Shown here: positions 31,001-37,416 of the stretch, piece after piece | How the letters are laid out: every line of letters starts with the position of its first letter | Numbering within the stretch: the stretch's first letter is position 1 | Source of the DNA: Bacillus siamensis KCTC 13613 | GTDB taxonomy: Bacteria; Bacillota; Bacilli; Bacillales; Bacillaceae | DNA: 64,000 nt | Reading direction: 5' to 3' | Assembly: GCF_000262045.1 (NCBI RefSeq) | Contig: NZ_AJVF01000013.1 | Location: 186,001-250,000 of the forward strand | The notes under the pieces: model-generated | Database searches by the model: none | Told to the model about the DNA's origin: nothing | The model's input: only the letters and a program-made list of their open reading frames with translations | Made by a program: the position numbers and the translations under genes

Positions 31001-31012
31001 ATCACTTTTCAT
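16082..31012 (-). CDS. baeJ: BaeJ, hybrid NRPS/trans-AT PKS starter megasynthase (AL-T-C-A-T-KS-DH-KR-T-T-KS-KR-T-KS0)
   Basis: First bacillaene megasynthase, 4976 residues; the ATG at 31012 follows GGAGG. Domains with rough positions: acyl-ligase-type adenylation domain 30-560 (TSGSTGTPK ~190), which in bacillaene loads an alpha-hydroxy acid; carrier protein, Ser ~616 (GVNS, not GxDS); condensation domain 680-1110 (HHIVFDG ~807); adenylation domain 1140-1640 (YTSGSTGKPKG ~1290), Gly-activating in the known system; carrier protein, Ser ~1674 (GGDS); KS 1745-2190 (Cys ~1919, HANCSSS); DH 2350-2640 (HVVREKAVLP, Gly position is Glu; DSAIQ present); KR 2800-3080; two nearly identical carrier proteins, Ser ~3123 and ~3215 (GFDSV); KS 3300-3745; KR 3960-4380; carrier protein, Ser ~4440; terminal KS from ~4525 with EANGSGT replacing EAHGTGT, hence likely non-elongating. 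No AT domain is present. The order matches PksJ of B. subtilis. Confidence 0.96.
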   Translation of the reverse strand: MKSDMKASGLLKPSVSYGKSLRLSADQPMTIPEVLHKTAAAAGDQKGITYIQPDGTEVYQTYSGLKKIALSIVKGLRQSGVKAHDEVILQLSDNSQLIPAFWGCVFLGAIPVPLAAAPAYTEMNSGTQKLKDAWTLLNQPYVITSREVLTEMTEWAKDQELSGFCALAAEDLSAHEMDTDCHYPRPEDLAMLLLTSGSTGTPKAVMLSHENIVCMVKGNIQMQGYTSEDVTFNWMPFDHVGGIGMLHLRDVYLGCEEINIPSESILMDPLKWLDLIDHYRASVTWAPNFAFGLLADFAEEIQTRKWDLSSMRYMLNGGEAAVAKVGRRIMELLEPHGLPANAIRPAWGMSETSSGVIFSDEFTLENTSDDDRFVEIGLPIPGFNMRIADDRNQVVEEGEIGRFQVSGLTVTSGYYERPDLNETVFTEDGWFETGDLGFLREGRLTITGRTKDAIIINGVNYYSHAIESAVEELPEIETSYTAACAVRPNQSTTDELAIFFVTSVPLDENRMTKLLHHIHQHVTQRIGVTPDYLLPVAKEDIPKTAIGKIQRTQLKHSFEQGQFASLHNNGQEDGTSKSVSKEKEIERDFIRFLKEELSIADELVDSNTPLQSLGVNSIKMMKLARSIEKMYHIRLTARELHKNPTIGALAAYTAEKAASMSADQHPAKAEPPAERESKQTAPALSEVQKGLWTLQKMSPESAAYHVPLCFRFTSEIDKEKLKQAFQLVLKQHLILKSAVKETDGGFYFAEAADPFVFSEEDISDVNESQISTLIRKKVKEPFVKEGGPLLRVQLLSKSVSEHYLLTVIHHIVFDGISSITFIHSLLDHYQALLQGEEFTAGASVHSDYAVWEKRYLASEESKKDRAYWMEQLGGGLPDLQLPPMRTDSSAPEFTEETLTRRLPERLLKNVTAFAASRSIQLSTVMLSCYMVLLSKYTDEEDIVTGMPAMVRPEERFDGVIGHFLNMLPIRSRAGRKETFADFVQKVQDAVLDGLDHSFYPFPKMVRDVHATPRQNGSPIFTNAFFYQNFLQHSSYQSMLDEYKEFSCEFVKGIHQEGEYDLVFEMWEEASGMDLTIKYSTELFDEAGAVRLFNQFVQAAESLTANADMPLENVSLMAKSEEQKIFKTWNETSREYPDACFHELFERQAAETPDACAVIYEQQKLTYRELDEKSTKLALYLQAHGAGPDDLIGIYTDRSLHMAVGLLGILKAGGAYVPLDPSYPADRLEYMIADSRISMCLTTADLEHSLNWGGVQTAAIDRDWSDIEETAGERMALKRLVTPEDLAYVIYTSGSTGKPKGVMIPHRALTNFLISMAHEPGLSSEDKLLAVTTYCFDIAALELYLPLITGAECHICKTEVTKDARKLKELIKEYKPTIMQATPFTWKMLFHSGWTNEEKVKILCGGEALSEQLKQQFLDTKSEAWNMFGPTETTIWSAVQRITENESALTIGRPIANTRVYMMDSSLNPVLEGVPGELCIAGDGLARGYFNKPELTDKAFVSHRLEQGSKLYKTGDMARFLPGGRIEYMGRMDSQVKIRGYRIEPGDIESRLNAHPAVQESVVVVNNHSGNEKLCAFYILKNGEKLPSSKELRRHLKQALPAYMAPASFVRLEELPLTPNGKVDRKLLAARDLTEKKPETKTFSSSHIQQAVLAIWQDVLKSSDIALDDRFFDAGGDSLLAVTVTDRMSRELDCDFSVTELFEYATVKDISRYIAEQKPQETVFASVSEKKMNAENRENLTGKFPDYYEESVAVIGISCEFPGAKDHYEFWNNIKEGKESITFFSKEELRRFGVSEELADHPGFVPAKAVLEGKEMFDPGFFGFSPKDAEYMDPQLRMLLLHSWKAIEDAGYVSTDIPETSVYMSASANSYRSLLPEETTAQLETPDGYVSWVLAQSGTIPTMISHKLGLKGPSYFVHANCSSSLIGLHSAFQSLQSGEAKYALVGGATLHTESSAGYVHQPGLNFSSDGHIKAFDAAADGMIGGEGAGAVLLKKASDAVRDGDHIYALLRGIGVNNDGADKVGFYAPSVKGQAEVIQKVIDQTGIHPETIAYVEAHGTGTKLGDPIELSALQSVYGRYTDKKQYCGIGSVKTNLGHLDTAAGMAGCIKVVMSLYHQEIAPSINYKEPNPHLHLEDSPFYVAEGKKELTRENTAHRMALSSFGLGGTNTHAIFEEYPEVSEAAEWTGPYIIPLSARKQDRLKEYAKRLLAFLDAKTDADLADISYTFQVGREAMEERAAFITSSAAELKRQLADFINDKPAVAGCFRGEKQQAKDIAWLSDDDDSAELIEKWLAKGKGSKLCEMWSKGVAINWHKLYKDKHPKRISVPVYPFAKEPYWPKKAETKTSAAHTGISVLHPLVQQNTSDLAVQRFSSRFTGSEFFLKDHVVREKAVLPGAAYLEMSYEAVKRALGGLLKDQDRITLHHTVWMKPIVVHEQERQVHIALFPEEDGIISYDIYSVNADDEEVLHSQGRAEIIKADREPEADLSAIQSRCTADILDPASFYREGRSRGMFHGKAFQGIKSAFIGEREVLSAIQLPDSVSHTNGQFTLHPSIIDSAIQTATICIMQEFSGQKLILPFALEYLEVIKACTPTMRAHARFSEGYQTGDSVQKADIDLYDETGALCVKVRGFSTRVLEGDAESAQPSGSEKVLFTPVWKEAAASEKASVHADEHLIILCEDAVHLKDEAASGLKDAELLIAEGEGGTAAERFQTYAQMIAEHIRRIMSEKRQGRILIQTVISADGSQQLFAGLTGLLKTAELEYGKLDCQLIEIDSIGKIPAVAQKLKNDSHRPHDKHIRYKGEKRYVKAWEEMHPAGSGPVWKDEGVYLITGGAGSLGLMFAKEITDRVKHPKIILTGRSNVTEAKQREIAMLQHAGAHVIWKKLNAADRRENEALIKEITAEFGELNGIIHAAGVIQDRFLLQKTKEEFREVLDPKVIGTAYLDEASKDCSLDFFVLFSSVSGVLGNVGQADYAAGNAFMDAYAAYRQSLTENGLRHGKTVAFNWTLWKDGGMQAGDETERMMKKAFGMVPLQKAAGLSAFYEGLAQEKPQILAAEGYKAKLKQTFLSISEADKQQEKTAEPVSAVSSGQWHDSLIRMVSSILKVSQDEIDIDTELSEYGFDSVSFTVFTNQLNEAYQLELAPTIFFEHGTIRSLAEYLTGEDAGSPSQPEEKQDEEEALPMLHTALTDMVSGILKVGREDIEIETELSEYGFDSVTFTVFTNQLNEAYQLELAPTIFFEHGTISGLAGYLAKEHPGRFGEKKKETPKKEQPKAHKPKTQRRTRFATVMHAAAETNEPRRFDPVAIVGISGRFPGAKDIEEFWRNLKEGKDSITTIPKDRWDWEVFSGDPNLEGNKTNIKWGGFIDGIAEFDPLFFGISPREAQYLDPQQRLLLTYAWRAIEDAGCKPESLSGTNTGVFIGTGNTGYKDLFTRAGLAPEGHAATGSMIPSIGPNRLSYLLNLHGPSEPIETACSSSLVAIHRAVSAIENGECDMAIAGGINTILTEEAHISYSKAGMLSKDGKCKTFSKDANGYVRGEGAGILMLKKLTDAERDGNPIYGVIRGTAENHGGRANTLTSPNPKLQADLLVKAYRKAGVDPSTVTYIEAHGTGTELGDPIEINGLKAAFHELAKTNQEPEVSGHRCGIGSVKSNIGHLELAAGVSGVMKVLLQMKHKTLVKSLHCETINPYIQLDDSPFYIVRENQEWTAAEDRNGNAIPRRAGVSSFGIGGVNAHIVIEEYVPKETAQPEHGPENPAIILLSAKSKEKLFEQAQQLQKAIRQTPYTDQDLAAVAYTLQTGRDEMEERLAILAATMAELETKLEAFTENEKNIAGLYTGQSHRNKDTFALFTADEDMDIVIDAWIRKGKFAKLAEVWVKGGVLNWNRLYEKGTPRLLSLPSYPFAKDTYWVPENPDKNKVHTEERIKRILTKQWEQSPLELRAPYTRPVAILTGGDTINLAEEIAAHIPNHRIITASGFTGEYDWQAFDGVIDLLDAAKEDSEDMTGINWLQQLIEHGHKEGMTLLCVTKDLESIEKEANQITGAKRAGLYRMLAYEYSHLSSRHLDLEGALSDDILAKQIADEFHARTDDAEVCRRGGVRYRAVLRASENIEMKGGRIDFPHGHALLISGGTRGIGLLCARHFAEHYGVKKLVLTGRETLPPRHEWTGGLNGVQDSVKAKIDAVLDLESKGVQVKVLSVPLADEAGLRQELDQIKQTLGPIGGVIHCAGVTDKETLAFIRKTDEDIQRVLEPKVDGLQALYNVLSSEPLKFFVLFSSVSAAIPALSAGQADYAMANAYMDYFANSYKEQLPIVSIQWPNWKETGMGEVTNKAYKESGLYSITNAEGLQLLDGILLASARGPVLPAVLNPKLWKPEQFMRQSSQDKPISPAAVKPNKTADSAADNEQLTKKTEEWLMGLFSEELRIDQDQLETDVLFQDYGVDSIILAQLLQRINRNLSASLDPSILYEYPTIQSFANWLLDGYTEVLSDLFDMAAGPVMKAPAEPVIETQAVKAEEEPAGKQIHGEDIAVVGMSCRFPGAASLEAYWSLLAEGRSAVRPVPAERWGLKTPYYAGMLDGIHQFDPDFFLLADEDVKAMDPQALAVLEECLNLWYHGGYTPDEIKGEAIGVYLGGRSRHRPGEEKLLDAKNPIVALGQNYLAANLSQYFDMRGPSVVLDTACSSALVGMNMAVQALATGEIKAAVVGGVSLFESEETHKLFEQRGILSKSQSFHVFDERADGVVLGEGVGMVLLKTVSQAVKDGDSIYAVVKAASVNNDGRTAGPATPSLEAQKAVMKTALEKSGKRPEDITHIEANGSGTVVTDLLELKAIQSVYRTTDGGPLGIGSVKPNIGHPLCAEGIASFIKVVLMLKEKSFIPFLSGEHELAHFDREKANIQFSRTLTDWPSPIPAAGINCFADGGTNAHVIVEAWQEDEGRRIKRHPLTPPVLNKRLISQGKEETNEKAAANIWDTYEVEV
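21278..21410 (-). repeat. BaeJ tandem ACP, DNA repeat copy 2
   Basis: About 133 bases that align at an offset of 276 bases (92 codons) with 21554-21686 and differ at only a few positions. It encodes the second twin carrier-protein core (EYGFDSVTFTVF, APTIFFEHGTI). The near-identity suggests recent duplication or gene conversion between twin ACPs. Confidence 0.85.
21554..21686 (-). repeat. BaeJ tandem ACP, DNA repeat copy 1
   Basis: Partner of 21278-21410; encodes the first twin carrier-protein core (EYGFDSVSFTVF). Neither twin carries the beta-branching Trp flag seen in BaeL, so these probably raise throughput rather than receive a branch. Confidence 0.85.
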
Positions 31013-31040
31013 AGAGCTGCCTCCATTTCATCTGTATGTC

Positions 31041-31790
31041 TTATACTCCGTACATCGTCGTGATTCGTTTTTTCACTTCATCATCATGAAACGTCTGGTC
31101 ATGCATGATTAACTCCTTCTCAATGACGGCCGGAAGCTGCTCGCGAAACGGCGTCACCAAGTGCCTTTTCAATGTGATTAACGAGTTTCTCGGTTTTTCC
31201 GCAAGCTCACGGGCCAGTTCCTGTGCGTATCCCAATACTTCCTGCCTCGGAAGCACCGGAAAAGGCACCCCTCTTTTCTCCAGGTCACCGCCGCGGTAAT
31301 GGCCTCCGTTTAACAGCATTTCATGTCCGAGGCTTGCCCCAAGCTTCTGCGGAACGATAAAGGTAGCGCCCATTCCGGGGGTGAAGCCGTATTTCATAAA
31401 GTTTGCGGTATACACGCTTTCTTTGCTTAAAATGACAAAATCACTGAAAAGCCCCATGACAAAACCGCCTCCGATTCCGTGGCCCTGCATGGCGGAAATG
31501 ACGGGGATATCACATTCCAGCGCTAAAGAGTACATGCGGTCTTCCGTAAATTTCGTGATGCCCTGCTGAATCCTGAGTAAGCCTTCCTGTGTGCCTCCGG
31601 AAGCAAAGTAATGACCGTAGCCTGTTAAAATCACAGCTTTATAGACGGACGATTTTTTAATACGGGCGAAAGCCTCCATCAATCCATCCGTCAGCTCTTT
31701 GGAGAAGGCATTTTTGTGTGTTTTATCCTGCATTGTCACTTGGATAATTTCCGGTTCAATTTCGAGAAGTTCAACTGCGGCGTTCGGCAT
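31041..31790 (-). CDS. baeI: BaeI, enoyl-CoA hydratase-like decarboxylase (ECH2) of beta-branching
   Basis: Crotonase-fold protein of 249 residues, the length of PksI. In the PksG/H/I pathway the second crotonase decarboxylates the glutaconyl intermediate on the ACP, leaving a beta-methyl branch. The crotonase core is visible around AMQGHGIGGGFVMGL (residues ~100-115), followed by the GATFIVPQKLG segment. It lies 9 bases after baeH and 28 bases before baeJ, in one operon. The ECH2 rather than ECH1 assignment rests on gene order and similarity to PksI. Confidence 0.93.
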   Translation of the reverse strand: MPNAAVELLEIEPEIIQVTMQDKTHKNAFSKELTDGLMEAFARIKKSSVYKAVILTGYGHYFASGGTQEGLLRIQQGITKFTEDRMYSLALECDIPVISAMQGHGIGGGFVMGLFSDFVILSKESVYTANFMKYGFTPGMGATFIVPQKLGASLGHEMLLNGGHYRGGDLEKRGVPFPVLPRQEVLGYAQELARELAEKPRNSLITLKRHLVTPFREQLPAVIEKELIMHDQTFHDDEVKKRITTMYGV

Positions 31791-31799
31791 GATATCCTC

Positions 31800-32582
31800 C
31801 TAACTGTTCTCCGTTTCCCAAGGAAGCCGCCCCGTTTCTGCATAACGGATGATGGCTGATTGGTTATCCGGATCTGAAAACATCGCTTGATTTTCGGCTA
31901 AAGCAGCGGATTTCGAACGATGAACAAGGTCGTTTAAGGAATCCATGTATCGTTTATAGCGGATGACTGCTTTTTTCGACAGCGGACGAAGGCGCAGCAA
32001 ATGCTTTCTCAGCTCTGTTGCGCTGTCCGAAACGCATACGTCACAAAGTCCCCATTCAAGCGCCTGCCTTGCCGGCACGGGCTTTGTCATAATCGTCATA
32101 TAATGCGCCTTTTGAAATCCGATTCTTTGAATTAAAAACGGCAGAACGCAGGCGGGATACAGCCCGAATAACAGCTCAGATAAACTGAATGAAGCACTCT
32201 CGTCTGCGATGACGATATCGCACGCGGCAGCAAATCCGACACCTCCCGCATTTACTTTTCCGCGCACGCGGGCGATGGTGATGTACGGCCCGGATTTTAA
32301 TGCCAGCCACAAACGGTAAAGCGGCTCCTGTGATTCCGCATGCTGCATGCCCTGTCTCATTTTCTCGTACATCTCATCGAAATCCGCCCCGAAACAAAAT
32401 ACCTCCGGCAGCCCTTCAAGCACTACGGAGGTAATGGAGTCCCCACATTCAGAAAGAACATGCAGACATTCCTCCACTAAACGCTCATTAATCGTATTGT
32501 TGGCTTCAGGCCGATAAAAGGTGATGAAACAGACATTTTGCTGAAAACGGACGTTTATCGTCTCATAGGTCACGGGATCCAC
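31800..32582 (-). CDS. baeH: BaeH, enoyl-CoA hydratase-like dehydratase (ECH1) of beta-branching
   Basis: Crotonase-family protein of 260 residues resembling PksH. In the homologous pathway it removes water from the HMG-type intermediate formed by the HMG-CoA-synthase homologue. The core is seen around VRGKVNAGGVGFAAACD (about 104-120), the oxyanion-hole region of the fold. The GTG at 32582 overlaps the end of baeG by 13 bases, typical of coupled translation; a second GTG four codons in is an alternative start. It should act in the cytosol on intermediates bound to the tandem ACPs of BaeL. Confidence 0.93.
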   Translation of the reverse strand: MDPVTYETINVRFQQNVCFITFYRPEANNTINERLVEECLHVLSECGDSITSVVLEGLPEVFCFGADFDEMYEKMRQGMQHAESQEPLYRLWLALKSGPYITIARVRGKVNAGGVGFAAACDIVIADESASFSLSELLFGLYPACVLPFLIQRIGFQKAHYMTIMTKPVPARQALEWGLCDVCVSDSATELRKHLLRLRPLSKKAVIRYKRYMDSLNDLVHRSKSAALAENQAMFSDPDNQSAIIRYAETGRLPWETENS

Positions 32583-33832
32583 CTGTATTTCCGGTGAAAT
32601 TCCGTGATTTCTTCCAAATATAAACGGGGGCTTCCGGTATGATGGTCTAAAATGTTCGGAATCATATTCATGTCCAATTTGACATTCCGGGTTCCGAATT
32701 TGACCAAACCGCTGCCTTTAAACAGTTCTTCATACTCCTCCATGGACAGCCTGTATCTGTCGTTCAGATGCTCTTCTATCTTGAAAGAATGCTGCCGCGC
32801 CTGTCCCTCAGGCGTCACAACGCCGCTGTAAAATTCCGAACAGCATCCTGACCCGTAGGAGAAACAGCCGATCCGTTTAGAAGTGCCGAATGCCCCTTGG
32901 TCAATCGTACTGGCAAGAGCCAATAAAGAGGCTGCACCCATAATGTTTCCGACTCGTTGGCAGTAGCGGAGCCCCGGCTCTACCCTTGTTTGAAAATCCT
33001 GTTCGATCTCAGCGTTTTTCGCTTTTGCAAGCTTTCGCATCATCGTCCGGTGGGCTCCTTTTACCATGCCGCCAAACGGTGTATGGAAAGCAAGGTAGTG
33101 AAACGTCTCTTTGTAGTCAGCGCCCGGCACACGTTTTTTGTACTCGCGAAATGTCTGTTCACAGCAATCAAGGTAAGACATCAATGACAAGTCAGCGTCA
33201 CCGGCTTCACTGTCCGGGATCGGGCGGCATGTATCCATCACCTCATAGCCGTAGTAGCCGTTTGCGCCCGCATCCGCCTGAAATACGATCGGATTTTCAC
33301 CGATCAATAAGGCGACGGCACCCGCTCCGGCGCTCGGTTCTGCGTAAGACCAATCTTCGCTTAACGCATCGCCGCCTTCGGCAATTAAAAACCGGGAAAT
33401 ATCCGTTGCAACGACAAGCGCTTTCGCTCCTGGGGACGTCTGGGACAAAATAAAGTTAAGCGCCATCTGCAGGCCCGCCGTTCCTGAATAGCAGGCTTGC
33501 TTCAGTTCAAATAAACGGCAGTTCCGGTTGAGGCCTAAGTAATCATGAATATATGTACTGAGTGATTTTCCGAAGTCGATGCCGGACTCCGAGCAGGTAA
33601 TCAGCAGCTCGATTCTGTCTTTTTCAGCCTCTGTCAATCGGTCGATAATCGGCTTTGCCGCGTTAACGCCGAATGTAACGGGGTCTTCATAGGGAAGCGC
33701 CACCGCTTTTTCTTTCATCAGTAAATTCTCAAATCTGGCAGGGTCTAAGTTTCTGTACTCCGCCAGCTGCATGACATCGAGGTATGCCGTCCCGCCAAAC
33801 ACATTTATCGCTTCTATTCCGGCAGCAGTCAT
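32570..33832 (-). CDS. baeG: BaeG, HMG-CoA synthase-like enzyme of beta-branching
   Basis: HMG-CoA synthase homologue of about 420 residues (PksG family) that condenses an acetyl unit on AcpK with a beta-ketoacyl chain on BaeL. The nucleophile is Cys114 in KQACYSGTAG, and EDWSYAEPSAGAGAV is the usual mid-protein segment. I place the start at the ATG at 33832 (MTAAGIEAIN) because TTGGAGG lies 8 bases upstream; an in-frame TTG at 33847 overlaps that site. It follows acpK by about 51 bases with no other gene between, whereas B. subtilis has pksF there. Confidence 0.95.
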   Translation of the reverse strand: MTAAGIEAINVFGGTAYLDVMQLAEYRNLDPARFENLLMKEKAVALPYEDPVTFGVNAAKPIIDRLTEAEKDRIELLITCSESGIDFGKSLSTYIHDYLGLNRNCRLFELKQACYSGTAGLQMALNFILSQTSPGAKALVVATDISRFLIAEGGDALSEDWSYAEPSAGAGAVALLIGENPIVFQADAGANGYYGYEVMDTCRPIPDSEAGDADLSLMSYLDCCEQTFREYKKRVPGADYKETFHYLAFHTPFGGMVKGAHRTMMRKLAKAKNAEIEQDFQTRVEPGLRYCQRVGNIMGAASLLALASTIDQGAFGTSKRIGCFSYGSGCCSEFYSGVVTPEGQARQHSFKIEEHLNDRYRLSMEEYEELFKGSGLVKFGTRNVKLDMNMIPNILDHHTGSPRLYLEEITEFHRKYRWIP

Positions 33833-33883
33833 GAACTTCGCCTCCAATATGAATTTTGAGCTCCAGATTTTTGCGCCGTTTTA

Positions 33884-34132
33884 TCAGACGGCCTGTACCT
33901 TTTCATAAAGCTTTTCAGCCAATTCGCCGATGTTTGAGACTCCTGTCAGCTCCACACGCGGGATCTGCAAAGATAATTCCTCCAGCATCATCGTGATAAT
34001 TTCTGCACGATCCACTGAATCCGCCCCCAAATCAACTAAACGGTCTTCATGTGAGAGCCGTTCGCCTTCTAAATCAGGCAAAACCTCGTAAATTGTGTTC
34101 TGCAGCAATTCAAAGATTCTATCTTTACTCAT
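33884..34132 (-). CDS. acpK: AcpK, discrete acyl carrier protein of the HMGS cassette
   Basis: Free-standing acyl carrier protein of 82 residues. The 4'-phosphopantetheine attachment Ser39 is in LGADSVDRAE. In the pks/bae pathway it carries malonyl and then acetyl groups to the HMG-CoA-synthase homologue. The start follows GGGAGGAACTGACA. The gene sits between baeE (67-base gap) and baeG, within the operon. Pantetheinylation needs an Sfp-type transferase encoded elsewhere. Confidence 0.95.
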   Translation of the reverse strand: MSKDRIFELLQNTIYEVLPDLEGERLSHEDRLVDLGADSVDRAEIITMMLEELSLQIPRVELTGVSNIGELAEKLYEKVQAV

Positions 34133-34199
34133 TGTCAGTTCCTCCCTGTTTCATCCTTTTTATGAATATTCCATGTTTTCAATCTATCATTTCGTCTTG

Positions 34200-36440
34200 T
34201 CAACACGTTTGCAAAAATGAACGTAACTTCTGATTCAAAAGCGAGGCCGTCTCTTCCATCAGCCGCAGGCCGATTCCATCGGCATGGCGGTTTTTCCAGG
34301 ATTCCAGCTCCGTACCTTTCACCCATTGATTGAAGGCTCCCAATGCCGGCCCGCAATGAATCTGGTAATCTACCTTGGCATCGGGATCTCCTTTAATCGC
34401 CGAGGCGGAGCTTTGCCTGAAATACCATTTGAATATGAGCGCCATTTTCTGTTTCGGATTCCGTTCGGCTTTTGAAATGTCTTCTCTCGAATAGTGCGCC
34501 TTCACTTTTTCATAAACACTGCTTACACTTGCCTTAAAATACTTCTCTTCTATTTGTCTGATTGTCTTTTCATCAATTTCTTCAATTGAGCCGTGACGCT
34601 GATACAGTTCATGCAGTTTAGCGGCGCGGGTCGGGAAGAACAGTCCTTTCTTTAATACCTGCACTTTGCTGCCTGATTCAAACATATCGCCGGCCGGCGC
34701 GTAAGCCGTGTCCTGTACATTCATCTGCTGAAGCAGATCCTTGACGGGAATGCTTGTCGCCGCTTCAACGGTGCATTGGTTAATGGACCCGGTCACAATA
34801 AAATCAGCGCCGAGCATAAATGCGGCCATGGCAGCCTCAGGCGTTCCGATACCCCCTGCGGCTCCGATACGGACGGTTTTGCCGTATCGATATTTTTTCA
34901 TCATGTCATCTCTTAAACGGACGATCGCCGGCATAAGGCTGTAAGCAGTTCCGCCGTCAGTATGGCCGCCCGAATCGGCCTCCACGCAGATGTCATGCGC
35001 AACGGGTATTTCTCTCATCAGATTCGCTTCTTCTGCAGTAATCTTGTTTTCGGCTGCAAGCTTTTGCAACATATGATCAGGCGCCGGACTGAGAAACGCT
35101 TCCGCTACTTCCGGACGGGACAGTTTGGCGATAATCCGCTGACGCGCTGTCACTTGTCCGTCAGCACTTCGCTTTAATCCCTTAGCGCGAAACCTGACTA
35201 AAGCGGGAGTAACCGTTAAAAATGCTGATGCTTCCAAATTCTGCACCCCATGCTTCAGTAAAAGATCAACCATTTTTTCTTCAGAATCTGCATGCTTCAT
35301 ATTATGTACAACATTTATGCCGAAGGAACCGCCGTCACGAAGCTCATGCTGAATTGACAAAATGGCGTCCTCCGTCTGTCCGATGCTTAATCCGCCTGTT
35401 CCGAAAAAGCCCATCATTCCTTTTTTGGCCAGCCTGACGACCATCTCCTTCGAAGCGATTCCTCGGTACATGCCGCCGGCCAGATAGGCGTATTTCAGCT
35501 GATAATCACGTTTAAACTCTTCATTTCCTAAAGATGCCGCCGTAATTGAGCTTTTTTCAGCCGCAGCCGGAGCTTTGATTTCATCTGTTATCGGCTTCGC
35601 TTCAGCTGTAATTCTTTGGATCAGCCCGGTCAGCACTTTTCCGGGACCGATTTCTTCAAAGCTCATGTTCTTTCGTCCCATTAAGAAACGGATGCTGTCT
35701 GTCCAGTTCACAGATCCCGTTATTTGCGCGGCGAGTGTTTCTTTCAGCTCACTCTGCTCATAAGGCCTTGCCGTCACATTTGAAATGACCGGAATAGACA
35801 GCGGCTTAAAATGGAAAGATTCAATAAACCGTGAAAACTCCTCCTTCGCCTCGAGCATGTATCTGGAATGAAAAGCGCCGCTGACATTTAAGCGGTGAAC
35901 CATTTTCACGCCATTTATAGATTCAAATACGGCTGCGGCTTTTTCAATATCTTCTTTATATCCGGAAAGGACAATTTGCTGCGGTGTGTTCATGTTGGCG
36001 ATATCAATCATATGTAATTGATATTCTCTTAAAACGTCCGTCACCCGCTCATGAGTCAGGCCGATCACCGCTGCCATGCCGCCTCCTTTTGCGCGGCTCA
36101 TCAGTTCGCCCCTCTTTTTGACCAGCTGCAAGCCTTCTTCAAAATCAAAGGCTCCCGAGGCGTATAACGCGTTATATTCTCCTAAACTGTGTCCGGCGGT
36201 AAAATCCGGTTTCAAGCCGGTTTCTTCTGTTTTTTTCAAATAACTCAAAGCATTGACGACATAGAGTGCCGGCTGAGTGAATTGAGTCTGATTGAGACGT
36301 TCTCCGTCCCTGCACAGCTCCTGAACGGAATATCCGAGAATATGATCGGCCTTTGCGGTTAATTCAGGGTAGCGGCCGAACAGCTCCTCTCCCATCCCTA
36401 CTCTTTGCGAACCTTGGCCGGGAAAAACAAAGCTGATCAT
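34200..36440 (-). CDS. baeE: BaeE, trans-acyltransferase fused to trans-enoyl reductase
   Basis: Two-domain protein of 746 residues. The N-terminal acyltransferase (about 1-285; FPGQGSQ at the start, nucleophile Ser85 in AGHSLGEY, His in GAFHSRYM) supplies malonyl units in trans to the AT-less modules. The C-terminal part (about 310-745) is a PfaD-type FMN-dependent enoyl reductase with [12 protein letters not shown] near its start and a flavin phosphate-binding [12 protein letters not shown] stretch further on. The AT half closely resembles BaeC, which points to duplication. The ATG at 36440 is one base from the baeD stop, and its GGAGA site lies inside the end of baeD. Confidence 0.95.
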   Translation of the reverse strand: MISFVFPGQGSQRVGMGEELFGRYPELTAKADHILGYSVQELCRDGERLNQTQFTQPALYVVNALSYLKKTEETGLKPDFTAGHSLGEYNALYASGAFDFEEGLQLVKKRGELMSRAKGGGMAAVIGLTHERVTDVLREYQLHMIDIANMNTPQQIVLSGYKEDIEKAAAVFESINGVKMVHRLNVSGAFHSRYMLEAKEEFSRFIESFHFKPLSIPVISNVTARPYEQSELKETLAAQITGSVNWTDSIRFLMGRKNMSFEEIGPGKVLTGLIQRITAEAKPITDEIKAPAAAEKSSITAASLGNEEFKRDYQLKYAYLAGGMYRGIASKEMVVRLAKKGMMGFFGTGGLSIGQTEDAILSIQHELRDGGSFGINVVHNMKHADSEEKMVDLLLKHGVQNLEASAFLTVTPALVRFRAKGLKRSADGQVTARQRIIAKLSRPEVAEAFLSPAPDHMLQKLAAENKITAEEANLMREIPVAHDICVEADSGGHTDGGTAYSLMPAIVRLRDDMMKKYRYGKTVRIGAAGGIGTPEAAMAAFMLGADFIVTGSINQCTVEAATSIPVKDLLQQMNVQDTAYAPAGDMFESGSKVQVLKKGLFFPTRAAKLHELYQRHGSIEEIDEKTIRQIEEKYFKASVSSVYEKVKAHYSREDISKAERNPKQKMALIFKWYFRQSSASAIKGDPDAKVDYQIHCGPALGAFNQWVKGTELESWKNRHADGIGLRLMEETASLLNQKLRSFLQTC

Positions 36441-36441
36441 C

Positions 36442-37416
36442 TTACAGTCTCCTTCCGAGCGATGATAAAATGATGTCTTCGATTTGCTGCAAATGGGTTT
36501 GTTCTTTATGGAACGGCGTCATAATGGTACGGATGCGTTCAGCCGATCCTGCGGGAAGAATCTGTTTGGCAAATGCGGCCAATGTTCCGGAAGGCCCGGC
36601 ATCGATATACAATCCCTTTTCGCGGCTTTCAGCAAATTGAAGCGCTTCGCGGAATCGAATCGGCTTTCTGACGGCATTCCAGAAAAAGTCCGCTTGAATT
36701 TCCGTCTCAGCCTCTCCAGTTGCACTGGAAATGAACGGAATAAACGGAGTCCGGATTGATTTCTGAGCCAAAAAGCGCTTGTACGGATGCTCCGCCTGAT
36801 CAACCATCGCTGAGTGAAACCCGTATGATACCGGCAGCAGCTGATGAGGAATCTGCTTTTCTCTCAGGTCGTCTATGATTTTTCTGATGTGTCCCTGCTC
36901 TCCAGAGATGACAAAGTGAGATTGATAGTTAACAGCGGCCAATTCACTATTTTCATGGAGCAGCGGATCATCTTGGTATAATTTCGGATTCCCCAGTACC
37001 GCAAGCATGCTGCCGTTTCGGCATGTTTCCATAATGATTTCGGCCTGCTCCAGCACGCAATCTAAAGCGTCTTCGGGGCTGAGCACACCTGACACAGCGG
37101 CCGCCGCATATTCACCGAGGCTCGCTCCGATTACGCAATCGGGACGTATGCCTTTTTGTTCCAAAGCATACGCGAGTGCGTACTCAGCCATAAAAATGGC
37201 GGGATGGCTGAAAAGAAGGCGGTCAAATGGGTCGGACAGACGATTGGCTGTATGATAAATCTCTTTAAGGACAGAAACACCGAAACGGCTGGCGGCAAAA
37301 TCGTCCAAGTCGAGCATTTTCTGCCGAAAAACGGCGTTATGTGCAAACAGCTCTTTTCCCATGTGATAATATTGGGAACCCTGTCCGGAAAACATGAAAA
37401 CAATTGGCTGGCTCAT
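36442..37416 (-). CDS. baeD: BaeD, acyltransferase-like protein, probable proofreading acyl hydrolase
   Basis: AT-fold protein of 324 residues, the third stand-alone AT homologue of the cluster. The nucleophile Ser99 lies in [10 protein letters not shown], so the His normally before the Ser (GHSxG in BaeC and BaeE) is Ala; the later His in YGFHSAMVD is kept. By analogy with PedC-type proteins in other trans-AT clusters it probably hydrolyses stalled acyl groups from carrier proteins; this is inference. I chose the ATG at 37416 (MSQPIVFMF) because AAAAGGAG sits 6 bases upstream; an ATG at 37437 has no site. A 134-base C-rich, G-poor leader separates it from baeC. Confidence 0.92.
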   Translation of the reverse strand: MSQPIVFMFSGQGSQYYHMGKELFAHNAVFRQKMLDLDDFAASRFGVSVLKEIYHTANRLSDPFDRLLFSHPAIFMAEYALAYALEQKGIRPDCVIGASLGEYAAAAVSGVLSPEDALDCVLEQAEIIMETCRNGSMLAVLGNPKLYQDDPLLHENSELAAVNYQSHFVISGEQGHIRKIIDDLREKQIPHQLLPVSYGFHSAMVDQAEHPYKRFLAQKSIRTPFIPFISSATGEAETEIQADFFWNAVRKPIRFREALQFAESREKGLYIDAGPSGTLAAFAKQILPAGSAERIRTIMTPFHKEQTHLQQIEDIILSSLGRRL

